64,000 nucleotides of DNA from Nocardia sp. XZ_19_385 (GTDB lineage Bacteria > Actinomycetota > Actinomycetes > Mycobacteriales > Mycobacteriaceae). The number at the start of each line of letters is the position of its first letter. The first letter of the stretch is position 1. Of the stretch, positions 17,629-26,503 are shown piece by piece. The notes beneath the pieces are model-generated. The model saw nothing but the letters and a program-made list of their open reading frames with translations. It did no database searches and was not told where the DNA came from. Where the stretch lies: assembly GCF_015355755.1 (NCBI RefSeq), contig NZ_JACVEE010000002.1:2108001-2172000 (forward strand), given 5' to 3'. The translations under genes and the position numbers were made by a program.

Positions 17629-18486
17629 CTACTTTCGCAGCAACGACGCGATCGCCCCGATCCCGACCTTCGGCTTCTCCTCGTCCCGAGGCGCGTTCGG
17701 ATCGATGACCTGGGTGTGCGGGATCTGCGCGTCCGGGTCGGCGAACGGCTGATACTTCTTGTCCTCGAGCAATGTGGACAGCAGGAATCCGGTGAGCAGT
17801 CCGCGGACGGCCCGGGCTGTCTTGTGCTCGTACTTGCCGACTCCGAGAGCCCCCAGTGCGCGTCGCCCCTCGACGATCCCATTGTTGGAGGCTCCGTCGA
17901 GGGCGCGCAGGATCGCCGGGCCGCCCCAGGCGGCGGTCAAGGGGATCGCGTTGCAGCTGACCGTGTCGATGTCGGACGCGCTCGACAGGATCAGGGCGGG
18001 GATCGACAGGTTGGATGCCAGCGACTCCGCGGACGGGGCGGTGGGGGCGGGAGCGATCGCGCACAGTGCGCCGACGGAACGTTGTGTGGCCGCGATCACT
18101 GCGGCGCCGGCTCCCATGCCGTGGCCGACGAGTGCCAGCCGCTGCGGGTGGACGCTGAGCATGCCGTCGCCCAGGCGGACTCCGGTGCAGATGTCCAATG
18201 TGGTGAGCAAGTCGGTCGCCAAACCGAGGTGTGACGGAATCGGCCCGCGTTCGGTGTCGGGCGCGGCGACCACGAAACCCCAGGACGCTAGGTGCTCCAG
18301 GGTCCCGCGGTAGTGGGAAACCCCGGTCAGCCAGCCATGACCGAAGGCAACGCAGGGGAGGTCCTTGCCGGACTCAGGGGTGAACACCACCCCCGGTTGA
18401 CCCGCGATGGCCAGGTTTCCGCGCAGCACTCGGTGCGGTCCCCGGCTGGTCAGGGTGCTCAGTAGCGATTTCACAGACGCCGACAC
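17629..18486 (-). CDS. Alpha/beta-hydrolase, dienelactone-hydrolase/PETase-like
   Basis: A 285-residue protein from a GTG at 18486. It shows GVVFTPESG, an oxyanion segment VAFGHGW, the nucleophile motif GHGMGAGAA (a Gly-x-Gly variant where Ser is usual), and SSASDIDTVS near the acid. The order resembles PET-hydrolase/dienelactone-type hydrolases. The nucleophile site reads LVGHGMGAG, so Ser is replaced by Gly and activity is in doubt. It is convergent with the oxygenase gene (10 bp gap) and divergent from glmS (36 bp). The much longer upstream frame is antisense to glmS and is not coding. Confidence 0.7.
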   Translation of the reverse strand: MSASVKSLLSTLTSRGPHRVLRGNLAIAGQPGVVFTPESGKDLPCVAFGHGWLTGVSHYRGTLEHLASWGFVVAAPDTERGPIPSHLGLATDLLTTLDICTGVRLGDGMLSVHPQRLALVGHGMGAGAAVIAATQRSVGALCAIAPAPTAPSAESLASNLSIPALILSSASDIDTVSCNAIPLTAAWGGPAILRALDGASNNGIVEGRRALGALGVGKYEHKTARAVRGLLTGFLLSTLLEDKKYQPFADPDAQIPHTQVIDPNAPRDEEKPKVGIGAIASLLRK

Positions 18487-18522
18487 GGCATGAACGTTAT
18501 CCGATAAGTAGTCTGGTGAGCC

Positions 18523-20400
18523 ATGTGCGGAATCGTTGGCTACGTCGGGTACCGGGACGCGCTCGGCGTTGTCGTTGACGCGTTGCGCCGCATGGAATAT
18601 CGCGGCTACGACTCCGCGGGTGTGGCGATCCTCAACGGCGCGGGTGCGCTGGCGGTGGAACGGAAGGCTGGGCGGCTCGCGAATCTGGAGGCTGAGCTGG
18701 CCGAAGCCGGGGAATCCGAGTTCGCCGGCAGCACCGGGATGGGGCATACCCGCTGGGCGACGCACGGTGCGCCGACCGATCGCAACGCGCACCCGCACCG
18801 CGATGTCAGCGGCAAGATCGCGGTCGTGCACAACGGGATCATCGAAAACTTCGTGCCGTTGCGTAAGGAACTGGAAGACGCGGGCGTCGAGCTCACCAGC
18901 GACACCGACACCGAAGTCACCGTGCACCTGGTGGCCCGCGCGTACGCCGACGGCCCGACCAAGGGTGATTTCGTCGCCAGCGCGCTGGCGGTGCTGCAAC
19001 GGCTCGAAGGTGCCTTCACCCTGGTCTTCACGCACGCCGACCACCCCGACAAGATCATCGCGGCGCGCCGCAACACGCCGCTGGTCATCGGTGTCGGTGA
19101 GGGCGAGATGTTCATCGGCTCCGATGTCGTCGCGTTCATCGAGCACACCCGCGAGGCCGTCGAACTCGGCCAGGACCAAGCCGTCGTGATCACCGCCGAC
19201 AGCTACGAGGTCACCGACTTCGCCGGCAACACCGATGTCGAGACCCGTCCCTTCACCATCGACTGGGATCTCGCCGCCGCCGAGAAGGGCGGCCACGACT
19301 ACTTCATGCTCAAGGAGATCGAGGAGCAGCCCGCCGCCGTCGCGGACACCTTGATCGGGCACTTCGTCATCGACGAGCACGGTGGCCGCATCGTCCTGGA
19401 CGAACAGCGCCTCGCCGACCAGGAACTCCGCGAATTCGACAAGGTCTTCGTCGTGGCCTGCGGCAGTTCGTATCACGCGGGCCTGCTGGCCAAGTACGCC
19501 ATCGAACACTGGACCCGCCTGCCCGTCGAGGTCGAGCTGGCCAGCGAATTCCGTTACCGCGACCCGGTTCTGGACCGCTCCACCCTGGTCGTCGCGATCT
19601 CGCAGTCCGGCGAAACCGCCGATACCCTCGAGGCGGTCCGGCACGCCAAGGAGCAGAAGGCGCGCGTTCTGGCCATCTGCAACACCAACGGTGCGCAGAT
19701 CCCGCGCGAGTCGGACGCGGTCCTCTACACCCGCACCGGACCCGAGATCGGTGTCGCGTCCACCAAGGCGTTCCTCGCGCAGGTGGCCGCCAACTACCTG
19801 GTGGGCCTGGCCCTCGCCCAAGCCCGCGGCACCAAGTACCCCGACGAGGTGGCCCGCGAGTTCGCCGAACTCGAAGCCATGCCGAAACTCGTCGAGCGCG
19901 TCCTGGAGACCGCTCCCCAGGTCCGCGCCATCGCCCGCGAACTCGCGCACGTCCCCACGGTGCTGTTCCTCGGCCGCCACGTCGGCTACCCGGTGGCCCT
20001 CGAAGGCGCCCTGAAACTCAAGGAACTCGCCTACATGCACGCCGAGGGTTTCGCGGCGGGCGAGCTCAAGCACGGCCCGATCGCCCTGATCGAGGACGGC
20101 CTTCCGGTGATCATCGTGATGCCCTCCCCGAAGGGCCGCGCGGTGCTGCACTCCAAGCTGCTCAGCAACATTCGCGAGATCCAGGCCCGCGGCGCCCGCA
20201 CCATCGTCATCGCCGAGGAAGGCGACGACACCGTGCGTCCCTTCGCCGACGACCTGATCGAAATCCCCACCGCGCCAACCCTGTTCCAGCCGCTGCTGTC
20301 CACGATCCCGCTGCAGGTCTTCGCCGCGGAGATCGCCCAGGCCCGCGGCTACGACGTGGACAAGCCGCGCAACCTGGCGAAATCCGTCACCGTGGAGTGA
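18523..20400 (+). CDS. glmS: Glucosamine-6-phosphate synthase (isomerizing)
   Basis: A 625-residue enzyme making glucosamine-6-phosphate from fructose-6-phosphate and glutamine, the first hexosamine step. It starts MCGIVGYVG, placing the glutaminase nucleophile at Cys2. HTRWATHG and the HNGIIENF loop belong to the glutaminase domain. Two SIS sugar-binding domains follow (CGSSYHAG near 320, SQSGETADT near 366, and the second near 475-560), with the C-terminal KSVTVE. A complete, normal-length enzyme. No glmS ribozyme fits in the 36-bp upstream gap. Confidence 0.97.
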   Translation: MCGIVGYVGYRDALGVVVDALRRMEYRGYDSAGVAILNGAGALAVERKAGRLANLEAELAEAGESEFAGSTGMGHTRWATHGAPTDRNAHPHRDVSGKIAVVHNGIIENFVPLRKELEDAGVELTSDTDTEVTVHLVARAYADGPTKGDFVASALAVLQRLEGAFTLVFTHADHPDKIIAARRNTPLVIGVGEGEMFIGSDVVAFIEHTREAVELGQDQAVVITADSYEVTDFAGNTDVETRPFTIDWDLAAAEKGGHDYFMLKEIEEQPAAVADTLIGHFVIDEHGGRIVLDEQRLADQELREFDKVFVVACGSSYHAGLLAKYAIEHWTRLPVEVELASEFRYRDPVLDRSTLVVAISQSGETADTLEAVRHAKEQKARVLAICNTNGAQIPRESDAVLYTRTGPEIGVASTKAFLAQVAANYLVGLALAQARGTKYPDEVAREFAELEAMPKLVERVLETAPQVRAIARELAHVPTVLFLGRHVGYPVALEGALKLKELAYMHAEGFAAGELKHGPIALIEDGLPVIIVMPSPKGRAVLHSKLLSNIREIQARGARTIVIAEEGDDTVRPFADDLIEIPTAPTLFQPLLSTIPLQVFAAEIAQARGYDVDKPRNLAKSVTVE

Positions 20401-20412
20401 GCAGTACGCAGT

Positions 20413-20829
20413 TCAGTTGACGGTGACCGTTCCCCGCATCTCCGGATGCAGCGAGCACAAGTAGCGGTACGTGCCGGGCATGGTGAAGGTGTAGCTCCAC
20501 TCGCCCTGGGTGAAGATCGGGCTGTTGATTCCCATCGCCTTGTCGCCGATGCCCTGCACGGAGTGCGGCACCTTGTCGTCGAACTGCCACTTGACGGTGT
20601 CGCCGACCTTCACCGTCACGGCATCAGGCGAGAACTTCATGTCGGCCACATCCACCGTGACCGTGGCGGGCTTGGTGTCGGCAGGCACGGTAGCCGAACT
20701 CGACGGTGCTTTTGTCGTCGTCGTGGACGACGACCCCGAGTCCCCGGACCCACATCCAGCCAGCAGCATCCCCACCACAGCGAACCCGGTTGCGACCCGG
20801 AAGGACTTCACGCGACTGTCTAGCGGCAT
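20413..20829 (-). CDS. Cupredoxin-domain lipoprotein
   Basis: A 138-residue exported protein. The signal peptide ends in the lipobox LAGC (lipid-bearing Cys26), followed by a Ser/Thr-rich spacer (about 29-52). The remainder is a small cupredoxin fold with the type-1 copper ligands of a plastocyanin or amicyanin: His89 in KVPHSVQ, then Cys125, His128 and Met131 in LCSLHPEM. It should sit outside the membrane and carry electrons or bind copper. An ATG at 20829 gives a normal signal peptide. Its stop faces the glmS stop 12 bp away. Confidence 0.85.
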   Translation of the reverse strand: MPLDSRVKSFRVATGFAVVGMLLAGCGSGDSGSSSTTTTKAPSSSATVPADTKPATVTVDVADMKFSPDAVTVKVGDTVKWQFDDKVPHSVQGIGDKAMGINSPIFTQGEWSYTFTMPGTYRYLCSLHPEMRGTVTVN

Positions 20830-20913
20830 GAATCCGAAGCCTAGTCGCCAGGTGCGCGGCCCCGGTCGGCGAACCGTTGCGGGACCGGGGCATGCCCGGG
20901 ATGATCTGACGAT

Positions 20914-21123
20914 ATGACTGCGCGATTCGAGTACAAGGTCGTCGAAATCCGGGAAGGCCTGATCGGGGGGAAACTTTCTGGTTCGAAACTGGAGAAGATC
21001 CTGAACGACCACGCCGGGCAGGGCTGGCAACTCAAGACAATCACCGCGGCGGAGGTGAAGGGGCGCGTCGGTCCCGGCGGCGTCGAAGGCCTGCTCATCA
21101 CCTTCGAGCGCCCGATCGGCTGA
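20914..21123 (+). CDS. DUF4177 protein
   Basis: A 69-residue protein with the DUF4177 pattern: FEYKVVEI at the start, LEKILNDHAGQGWQLKTI in the middle and a closing strand LLITFERP. Relatives are small alpha/beta proteins found widely in bacteria without known function. It stands alone between the cupredoxin gene and nnr. Confidence 0.8.
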   Translation: MTARFEYKVVEIREGLIGGKLSGSKLEKILNDHAGQGWQLKTITAAEVKGRVGPGGVEGLLITFERPIG

Positions 21124-21236
21124 GTCTCGCCGGGCGAACCGGCTCGCCGGATCGGCGGACCGTCGTGCGGTCGGCGGTAGGGTCGGGGCGATGAGCCTGG
21201 CCACGTAGCCGATCGACGTTGTGGAGGCGAGCGCGT

Positions 21237-22703
21237 ATGTCCGAGGATCCGAACGCCGCTGACCGGCGCGGATATTTCTCTGCCGACGAGGTTCGTGCGG
21301 CGGAGGCGGAGCTGTTCACCCGGGTGCCGGACGGGGTGCCGATGCAGCGGGCGGCGCATGGATTGGCGACCGTCGTGGCGGAGGAGTTGCGGGCCCGGAC
21401 CAGGGGTGTCGCCGGCCGGTCGGTGACGTTGCTGGTGGGCTCCGGGGACAACGGTGGCGACGTGCTGTGGGCGGGAACGATGTTGCGGCGGCGGGGTGTG
21501 TCCGTCTCGGCGGTGCTGTTGAATCCCGAGCGTGCGCACGCGAAAGGCCTTGCCGCGCTGCGGAAAACCGGCGGCCGCATCCAGGACCACCTCGGCGACC
21601 CGCACCTTGTGATCGACGGCATCGTGGGAATCTCCGGTCGCGGTCCGCTCCGGCCCGATGCCGCGGAACTCGTTGCGGGCATCGATGTCCCGATCATCGC
21701 CGCCGACCTGCCCAGTGGCGTCGATCCGGACACCGGGGCGGTCGAGGGCGCGGCCGTTCGCGCCGATGTCACCGTCGCGTTCGGTGCGTACAAACCGGTG
21801 CACGCGCTCGCCGCGCCCTGGTGTGGTCGAATTGAGTTGGTGCCGATCGGATTACGGCTGCCCGAACCCCGGCTTGCGGCGCTGGAACCGGCGGCGATCG
21901 GCGCGAAATGGCCGGTGCCGCACGCGACCGACGATAAGTACACGCAGGGCGTCACCGGTGTTTGCGCGGGCAGCGCGACCTACCCCGGAGCGGCCGTCCT
22001 GTGCACGGGTGCGGCGGTGGCAGCCACTTCCGGCATGGTGCGCTACGTCGGGACCGGCGCCCACGACGTGCTCGCACATTTCCCGGAAGTCATTGCCAGT
22101 CAAACCATCTCGGCCACCGGTCGCGTGCAGGCCTGGGTATTCGGCCCTGGTGCGGGCACCGATTCCGACGCGCACAAACGCCTCGGCGAAATTCTCGCGA
22201 CCGACCTTCCGGTGGTCGTCGACGCCGATGGGCTCACGATGCTCGCCGCGGACCCCGGCCTGGTTCGCGGCCGCTCGGCCCCGACCGTGCTGACACCGCA
22301 CGCCGGAGAGTTCACCCGCCTGACCGGCCATGAGCTGGGGCCGGATCGCGTCGGGGCAGTTCGCGATCTGGCCGAATCCTGGGGCCTGACAGTGCTTCTC
22401 AAAGGCCGTGCCACCCTCGTTGCCGCCCCTGGTCGCCCGGTACTCGTCAACGAGGCGGGCGGCTCCTGGTCCGCGACCGCAGGCTCCGGCGACGTCCTGT
22501 CCGGCATCATCGGCAGCCTCCTCGCGGCGGGCCAGGACCCGCAGTGGGCCGCCGCCGCAGCAGCCCGGGCCCACGCTCTTGCCGCCAATCTCGCTGCCTA
22601 CGACGGAGACTCGGCTCCCGCTCCGATCTCGGCGAGCCCGCTCCTGGCTCAGCTCCGCTCCGCGATTCGAACCCTGCGCGCACTCAGCGCATCGGACGCG
22701 TAG
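21237..22703 (+). CDS. nnr: Bifunctional NAD(P)H-hydrate epimerase/dehydratase
   Basis: A 488-residue protein repairing hydrated NAD(P)H. The ATG at 21237 has a GGAGG 9 nt upstream and is preferred to a GTG at 21219. The N-terminal YjeF-type epimerase (about 1-215) has LVGSGDNGGDVLWAG and ADLPSGVDPDTG; the C-terminal ADP-dependent dehydratase (about 235-480) has VFGPGAGTD, TPHAGEFTRL, LLKGRATLVAAP and the phosphate-binding GSGDVLSGIIGSLLA. Both domains look complete. It matches M. tuberculosis Rv3433c in position. Confidence 0.94.
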   Translation: MSEDPNAADRRGYFSADEVRAAEAELFTRVPDGVPMQRAAHGLATVVAEELRARTRGVAGRSVTLLVGSGDNGGDVLWAGTMLRRRGVSVSAVLLNPERAHAKGLAALRKTGGRIQDHLGDPHLVIDGIVGISGRGPLRPDAAELVAGIDVPIIAADLPSGVDPDTGAVEGAAVRADVTVAFGAYKPVHALAAPWCGRIELVPIGLRLPEPRLAALEPAAIGAKWPVPHATDDKYTQGVTGVCAGSATYPGAAVLCTGAAVAATSGMVRYVGTGAHDVLAHFPEVIASQTISATGRVQAWVFGPGAGTDSDAHKRLGEILATDLPVVVDADGLTMLAADPGLVRGRSAPTVLTPHAGEFTRLTGHELGPDRVGAVRDLAESWGLTVLLKGRATLVAAPGRPVLVNEAGGSWSATAGSGDVLSGIIGSLLAAGQDPQWAAAAAARAHALAANLAAYDGDSAPAPISASPLLAQLRSAIRTLRALSASDA

Positions 22704-22762
22704 AACCCGCCGAGCCATTCGGAACCTGCCGGTACACGGCTGACCGCCTGCCCGGCGCGGGA

Positions 22763-23182
22763 TCAGCTTCCGGAACCGGAGGGCGCCGGGCGCGGGTTGT
22801 TGTCGACTACCGCGCTGCGGTATTCGATCTTGAACGGTGACTGCGGGAACGTCTGTCCCGGAACCCATTTCGGCGGCACGTGCTCGTATTTTCCGTCACG
22901 TAACTCGGGCGGCTGCTGCTCCCAGGTGCCGGGGTCGATCTGGGGTGCGCACATGTAGGCGAGAGGCTCGGTGGTGCGTCGCCCGACGTACCTGATTTCC
23001 GTGGAAATCCCGTTCCAGCAAGTGACTTCGGCTTCGACGCGGTAGACGTCGTCGGTGTCGTTGCGGCAGGAGTAGTTTTCGCACCAGAGGCCAGGCGCGA
23101 GTTCCGATGCGGCCGCCGTGGGGGCGAGGGCGGTAAGGCCGAGCGCGGCGACGCTGAAGGCGAATGTCAGACGCAGACCCAT
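22763..23182 (-). CDS. Small secreted Cys-containing protein
   Basis: A 139-residue protein with a clear Sec signal peptide (MGLRLTFAFSVAALGLTALAPTAAA, cleavage about residue 25). The mature part has four Cys residues (WCENYSC, EVTCWNG, YMCAPQ), which suggests two disulfides, and a Pro-rich C-terminus. No family recognised. It is convergent with nnr and divergent from alr, whose start lies 111 bp away. The longer antisense frame through alr is not coding. Confidence 0.7.
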   Translation of the reverse strand: MGLRLTFAFSVAALGLTALAPTAAASELAPGLWCENYSCRNDTDDVYRVEAEVTCWNGISTEIRYVGRRTTEPLAYMCAPQIDPGTWEQQPPELRDGKYEHVPPKWVPGQTFPQSPFKIEYRSAVVDNNPRPAPSGSGS

Positions 23183-23293
23183 GTGACTCCTACTCGTCGG
23201 CCCCGACCTGAACGCCACGGTACCGACAAAACGGGCAGCCACCACGTGACCTGCGCCATCCGGTGGAGGGTTGCGCGGGGCGCCCGCGCGGGG

Positions 23294-24424
23294 ATGGCAG
23301 GATCGGTCAATGTGAATGCGCAAGTGGAGACGGTCGTCGATCTGGATGCCATTGCCCACAACGTGCGGATCCTGCGGCAGCACGCGGGGGACGCGGCGGT
23401 GATGGCGGTGGTGAAGGCCGACGGCTACAACCACGGTGCGGTCGAGGTCGGCCGGGCGGCGCTGGCAGCGGGGGCGGCCGAGCTGGGGGTGACCACGGTC
23501 GGTGAGGCGCTCGCCCTGCGGGAGGCGGGGATCACCGCGCCGATCCTGTGCTGGCTCAACAACTCCGACGCCGATTTCGCCGCGGCCATCGCGGCCGACA
23601 TCGAGATCGGGGTGTCGTCGCCGCAGCAGCTGCGGGCCGTCGAGCACGCCGCCCGCACGCTGGGCAAACAGGCGATCGTCACGCTCAAGGTGGACACCGG
23701 CCTGAACCGCAACGGCATCGCCCCCGCCGAATATCCCCAGGTCCTCACGGCCCTGCGGACGCTTGTGGATGATCAGGTGGTGCGCCTGCGCGCGATCTTC
23801 TCCCACCTCGCGCACGCCGACGAACCCGAGCACCCGTTCATCGACGTGCAGCGCGACCGATTCCTGGAAGCCATCGCCGCGGCGAAATCGCACGGCCTGG
23901 AACCGGAATTGGTGCACCTGGCCAACTCCGCCGCCACCCTCACCCGCCCCGACCTGGCCTTCGACCTGGTTCGCCCGGGCATCGCCGTGTACGGCCTCAG
24001 CCCCGTCCCCGACGATTTCGGTCTGCGTCCCGCGATGACCTTGCAGGCTCGCGTCGCCCTGGTGAAACCGGTTGCCGCGGGGGAGGGCGTCTCCTACGGC
24101 CACCAGTGGACCGCCCCGCACGACACCACGGTCGCGCTCATCCCCGCCGGTTACGCCGACGGCGTCTTCCGGCCGTTGAGCGGGCGCTTCGAGGTCATCC
24201 TGGGCGGTGTCCGCCGCCCCAATATCGGCCGCGTCTGCATGGACCAGTTCGTCGTCGACCTCGGCGATAACGCCGTCGGCGTCACCGAGGGTGACACCGC
24301 CGTTCTCTTCGGTCCCGAAGGCCCGCACCCGCAGGAGTGGGCCGACCTGCTCGGCACCATCCACTACGAAATCGTCTGCGCGCCCAAGGGCCGAGTCCGC
24401 CGCCGCCACATCGGCGAGGTGTGA
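23294..24424 (+). CDS. alr: Alanine racemase
   Basis: A 376-residue PLP enzyme supplying D-alanine for peptidoglycan. The PLP lysine lies in AVVKADGYNHG (about residue 42), and the second catalytic residue Tyr in GVSYGHQW (about 270); ICMDQF with the conserved Met and Asp is present, as are VKVDTGLNRNG and DLVRPGIAVYGLSP. The ATG at 23294 gives an N-terminus comparable to other Alr proteins; a GTG at 23312 is possible. Confidence 0.95.
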   Translation: MAGSVNVNAQVETVVDLDAIAHNVRILRQHAGDAAVMAVVKADGYNHGAVEVGRAALAAGAAELGVTTVGEALALREAGITAPILCWLNNSDADFAAAIAADIEIGVSSPQQLRAVEHAARTLGKQAIVTLKVDTGLNRNGIAPAEYPQVLTALRTLVDDQVVRLRAIFSHLAHADEPEHPFIDVQRDRFLEAIAAAKSHGLEPELVHLANSAATLTRPDLAFDLVRPGIAVYGLSPVPDDFGLRPAMTLQARVALVKPVAAGEGVSYGHQWTAPHDTTVALIPAGYADGVFRPLSGRFEVILGGVRRPNIGRVCMDQFVVDLGDNAVGVTEGDTAVLFGPEGPHPQEWADLLGTIHYEIVCAPKGRVRRRHIGEV

Positions 24425-24497
24425 CCCCCGACATTGCCTGCACCCACAGCGTGTGTTCGACTCGAAACGTAGTCAGGCATGGTCTGAGAGGTTCCCG

Positions 24498-25595
24498 ATG
24501 AGATCGCGACGCACGAATCGCAGCACCGTCATGCGGGGTGGGATGGCGACGGCGGGAGTTGTCGGCGCTCTCGCGGGCGCGCACGCGCTGCGGCGAATCG
24601 GCGCGCGAGTGCTCTGGCCCGCACGCCGCGACGAATACCGGGACGAGGATTTCACCCTGTTCGACCGGGACCGCGCGGGCACGGTGCGCGCCGACGACGA
24701 CGTGGCCCTCGCCACCCGCACCTGCGGCCCCGACGACGCTCCCGTCACCGTGATTTTCGTGCATGGCTTCTGTAACAGCATGGAGTCCTTCCACTTCCAG
24801 CGTCGCGACCTCGAAAAGCGCTGGGGCGCAGGTGTTCGCCTGGTGTTCTTCGACCTGCGCGGCCACGGTCACTCCGGTGCGCCGAGCACGGAGAGCTGCA
24901 CCGTCGCCCAGCTCGGTCGCGATGTCGCCGCCGTTATCGAGTCGACCACGCCGACGGGACCTGTTGTGCTGGTTGGTCATTCCCTCGGCGGCATGGCGGT
25001 GCTCGCCGCGGCCGCGCAATTCCCGCAGCTGTTCGCCTCCCGCGTGATCGGTGTGGGCCTGCTGTCCACCGCGGCCGCCGAGGTCACCGCCGCCGGTGTC
25101 ACCCAGCTCCTGCGCAACCCCGCGGTCGACGGCTTCCGCCTCGCCGTGCACACCGCACCGACCCTGGTGCAGGCGGGCCGCAGCATCGTCCGCCAGGTCA
25201 TCACCCCGATCCTGCATGTGAGCTCCTACCGCGGCCCGGTCAGTCCCACCCTGTCCCGCTTCACGACACTGATGATCGACCGCACCCCGATCGAAACTGT
25301 CGTCAAGTTCCTGAAAGTCTTCGAGCTGCACGACGAATCGGCCGCGCTCCCGGCCCTGGCCAACCTGCCGGTGCTGATCGTCACGGGCCTGCACGACCTG
25401 GTGATTCCGTTCCGCAACTCCCGTGCGCTGCACCGCGACCTCCCCGCCAGCGAACTCATCCTGCTGCGTGACGCCGCCCACATGCCGCACCTGCAATTCC
25501 CCGACATCGTCAACGAGGCCCTGCACCACCTGCTGATTCGTGCCGGCGCCCTGACCCCCGACCGCGCCGCCACCCCGCAGCCCATCGGAAGCTGA
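24498..25595 (+). CDS. Alpha/beta-hydrolase
   Basis: A 365-residue protein starting at the ATG after a weak GAGAGG site. An N-terminal hydrophobic segment (about 15-32, GGMATAGVVGALAGAHAL) may anchor it in the membrane. The hydrolase core has FVHGFCNSMESF (oxyanion), DLRGHGHS, the nucleophile GHSLGG (Ser about 163), GLHDLVIP (Asp) and AAHMPHLQ (His). A complete triad is present, so an esterase or lipase is likely. It lies between alr and tsaE in a position that is often filled by a hydrolase in related genomes. Confidence 0.85.
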   Translation: MRSRRTNRSTVMRGGMATAGVVGALAGAHALRRIGARVLWPARRDEYRDEDFTLFDRDRAGTVRADDDVALATRTCGPDDAPVTVIFVHGFCNSMESFHFQRRDLEKRWGAGVRLVFFDLRGHGHSGAPSTESCTVAQLGRDVAAVIESTTPTGPVVLVGHSLGGMAVLAAAAQFPQLFASRVIGVGLLSTAAAEVTAAGVTQLLRNPAVDGFRLAVHTAPTLVQAGRSIVRQVITPILHVSSYRGPVSPTLSRFTTLMIDRTPIETVVKFLKVFELHDESAALPALANLPVLIVTGLHDLVIPFRNSRALHRDLPASELILLRDAAHMPHLQFPDIVNEALHHLLIRAGALTPDRAATPQPIGS

Positions 25596-25646
25596 AGATT
25601 CACTTGGCATTTCGCGGGTATCCGCCTCCTACGAAAGGAGGCTCGA

Positions 25647-25841
25647 ATGCCTTTCACGTTCCGCAAGAGCTTCAAGATCTTCCCCGGCGTGCGCCTCAAC
25701 ATCAACCGCCGCTCCATGTCGATCACCACCGGCGGCCGCGGTGGCCCCCGGCACACCACCAGCACCTCCGGCCGCGAAACCACCTCGATGGATCTCCCCG
25801 GCCCCTTCGGCTGGCGGCGTACCCGTCGCCGTAGGCGCTGA
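25647..25841 (+). CDS. DUF4236 small basic protein
   Basis: A 64-residue protein with a textbook AAAGGAGG site 6 nt before the ATG. It opens FTFRKSFKIFPGVRLNINRRSMSIT, the DUF4236 signature, continues with a Gly/Thr/Ser-rich stretch and ends in a run of arginines (WRRTRRRRR). Relatives occur widely with no known role; the basic tail would suit nucleic-acid or membrane contact. Confidence 0.8.
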   Translation: MPFTFRKSFKIFPGVRLNINRRSMSITTGGRGGPRHTTSTSGRETTSMDLPGPFGWRRTRRRRR

Positions 25842-25901
25842 CGCACAGCACCGCCCCGGTAGGCTCCGATCGACGGAAAACGCGGAGATCGGAGGTCGGC
25901 G

Positions 25902-26348
25902 GTGGTGCAGCAGACGCGGGTGCTTCCGGCGGTCGCCGATACCGAGGCGCTCGGGCGCGAGTTGGCCGAGGAGCTGAAGGCCGGTGATCTGGTCGTGCTC
26001 GACGGGCCGCTCGGTGCGGGGAAGACCGCACTGACGCGCGGGATCGCGGCCGGGCTCGGCGTCCAGGGCCGGGTCAGTTCTCCGACCTTCATCATCGCCC
26101 GGCAGCATCGGGCGGGGGAGCGCGGCGTGCCGATGGTGCACGTCGACGCCTACCGCCTGGGCGGTGATCTCGACGAACTCGACGCCCTCGATCTCGACAC
26201 CGATCTGCATCACGCGGTCGTCGTGGTCGAGTGGGGGCTCGGCGTCGTCGAGCACTTGGCCGACCGGCATCTGCGGGTCCAGCTTTCGCGCGAGCCCGAA
26301 TCCGAGGTCCGTACCGCCGTCTGGGTGTGGATCGCGGCCGGCTCCTGA
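25902..26348 (+). CDS. tsaE: tRNA N6-threonylcarbamoyladenosine ATPase TsaE
   Basis: A 148-residue P-loop ATPase needed with TsaB and TsaD to make t6A37 in ANN-decoding tRNAs. Walker A is DGPLGAGKTAL (about 38-48), followed by SSPTFI and VHVDAYRL, and VVEWG near 112, all diagnostic. Start GTG at 25902. It opens the tsaE-tsaB-rimI-tsaD set, though a 155-bp gap separates it from tsaB. Confidence 0.92.
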   Translation: MVQQTRVLPAVADTEALGRELAEELKAGDLVVLDGPLGAGKTALTRGIAAGLGVQGRVSSPTFIIARQHRAGERGVPMVHVDAYRLGGDLDELDALDLDTDLHHAVVVVEWGLGVVEHLADRHLRVQLSREPESEVRTAVWVWIAAGS

Positions 26349-26503
26349 TCGCGCGGCTCGGTCCGCAGCGTGTGCCAGGACACCCCTGACCACCAGTAGT
26401 GACCTGCGTCAATGGGATTGGGCCGGGCTCAGGACAGGCGACATCCGCCGAGCAGGTAGCACCGCACCGCGGCGAGGTACCACCCGGTATCGTTGGGCCA
26501 ATC

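Noticed and set aside
18487-18522. glmS ribozyme
   Set aside because: Only 36 bp separate glmS from its divergent neighbour, too short for the ribozyme.
18487-20151. Upstream extension of the reverse-strand hydrolase across glmS
   Set aside because: Antisense to glmS; hydrolase-like sequence begins only at the GTG at 18486.
23183-24409. Upstream extension of the secreted-protein frame across alr
   Set aside because: Antisense to alr; the signal peptide starts at the ATG at 23182.
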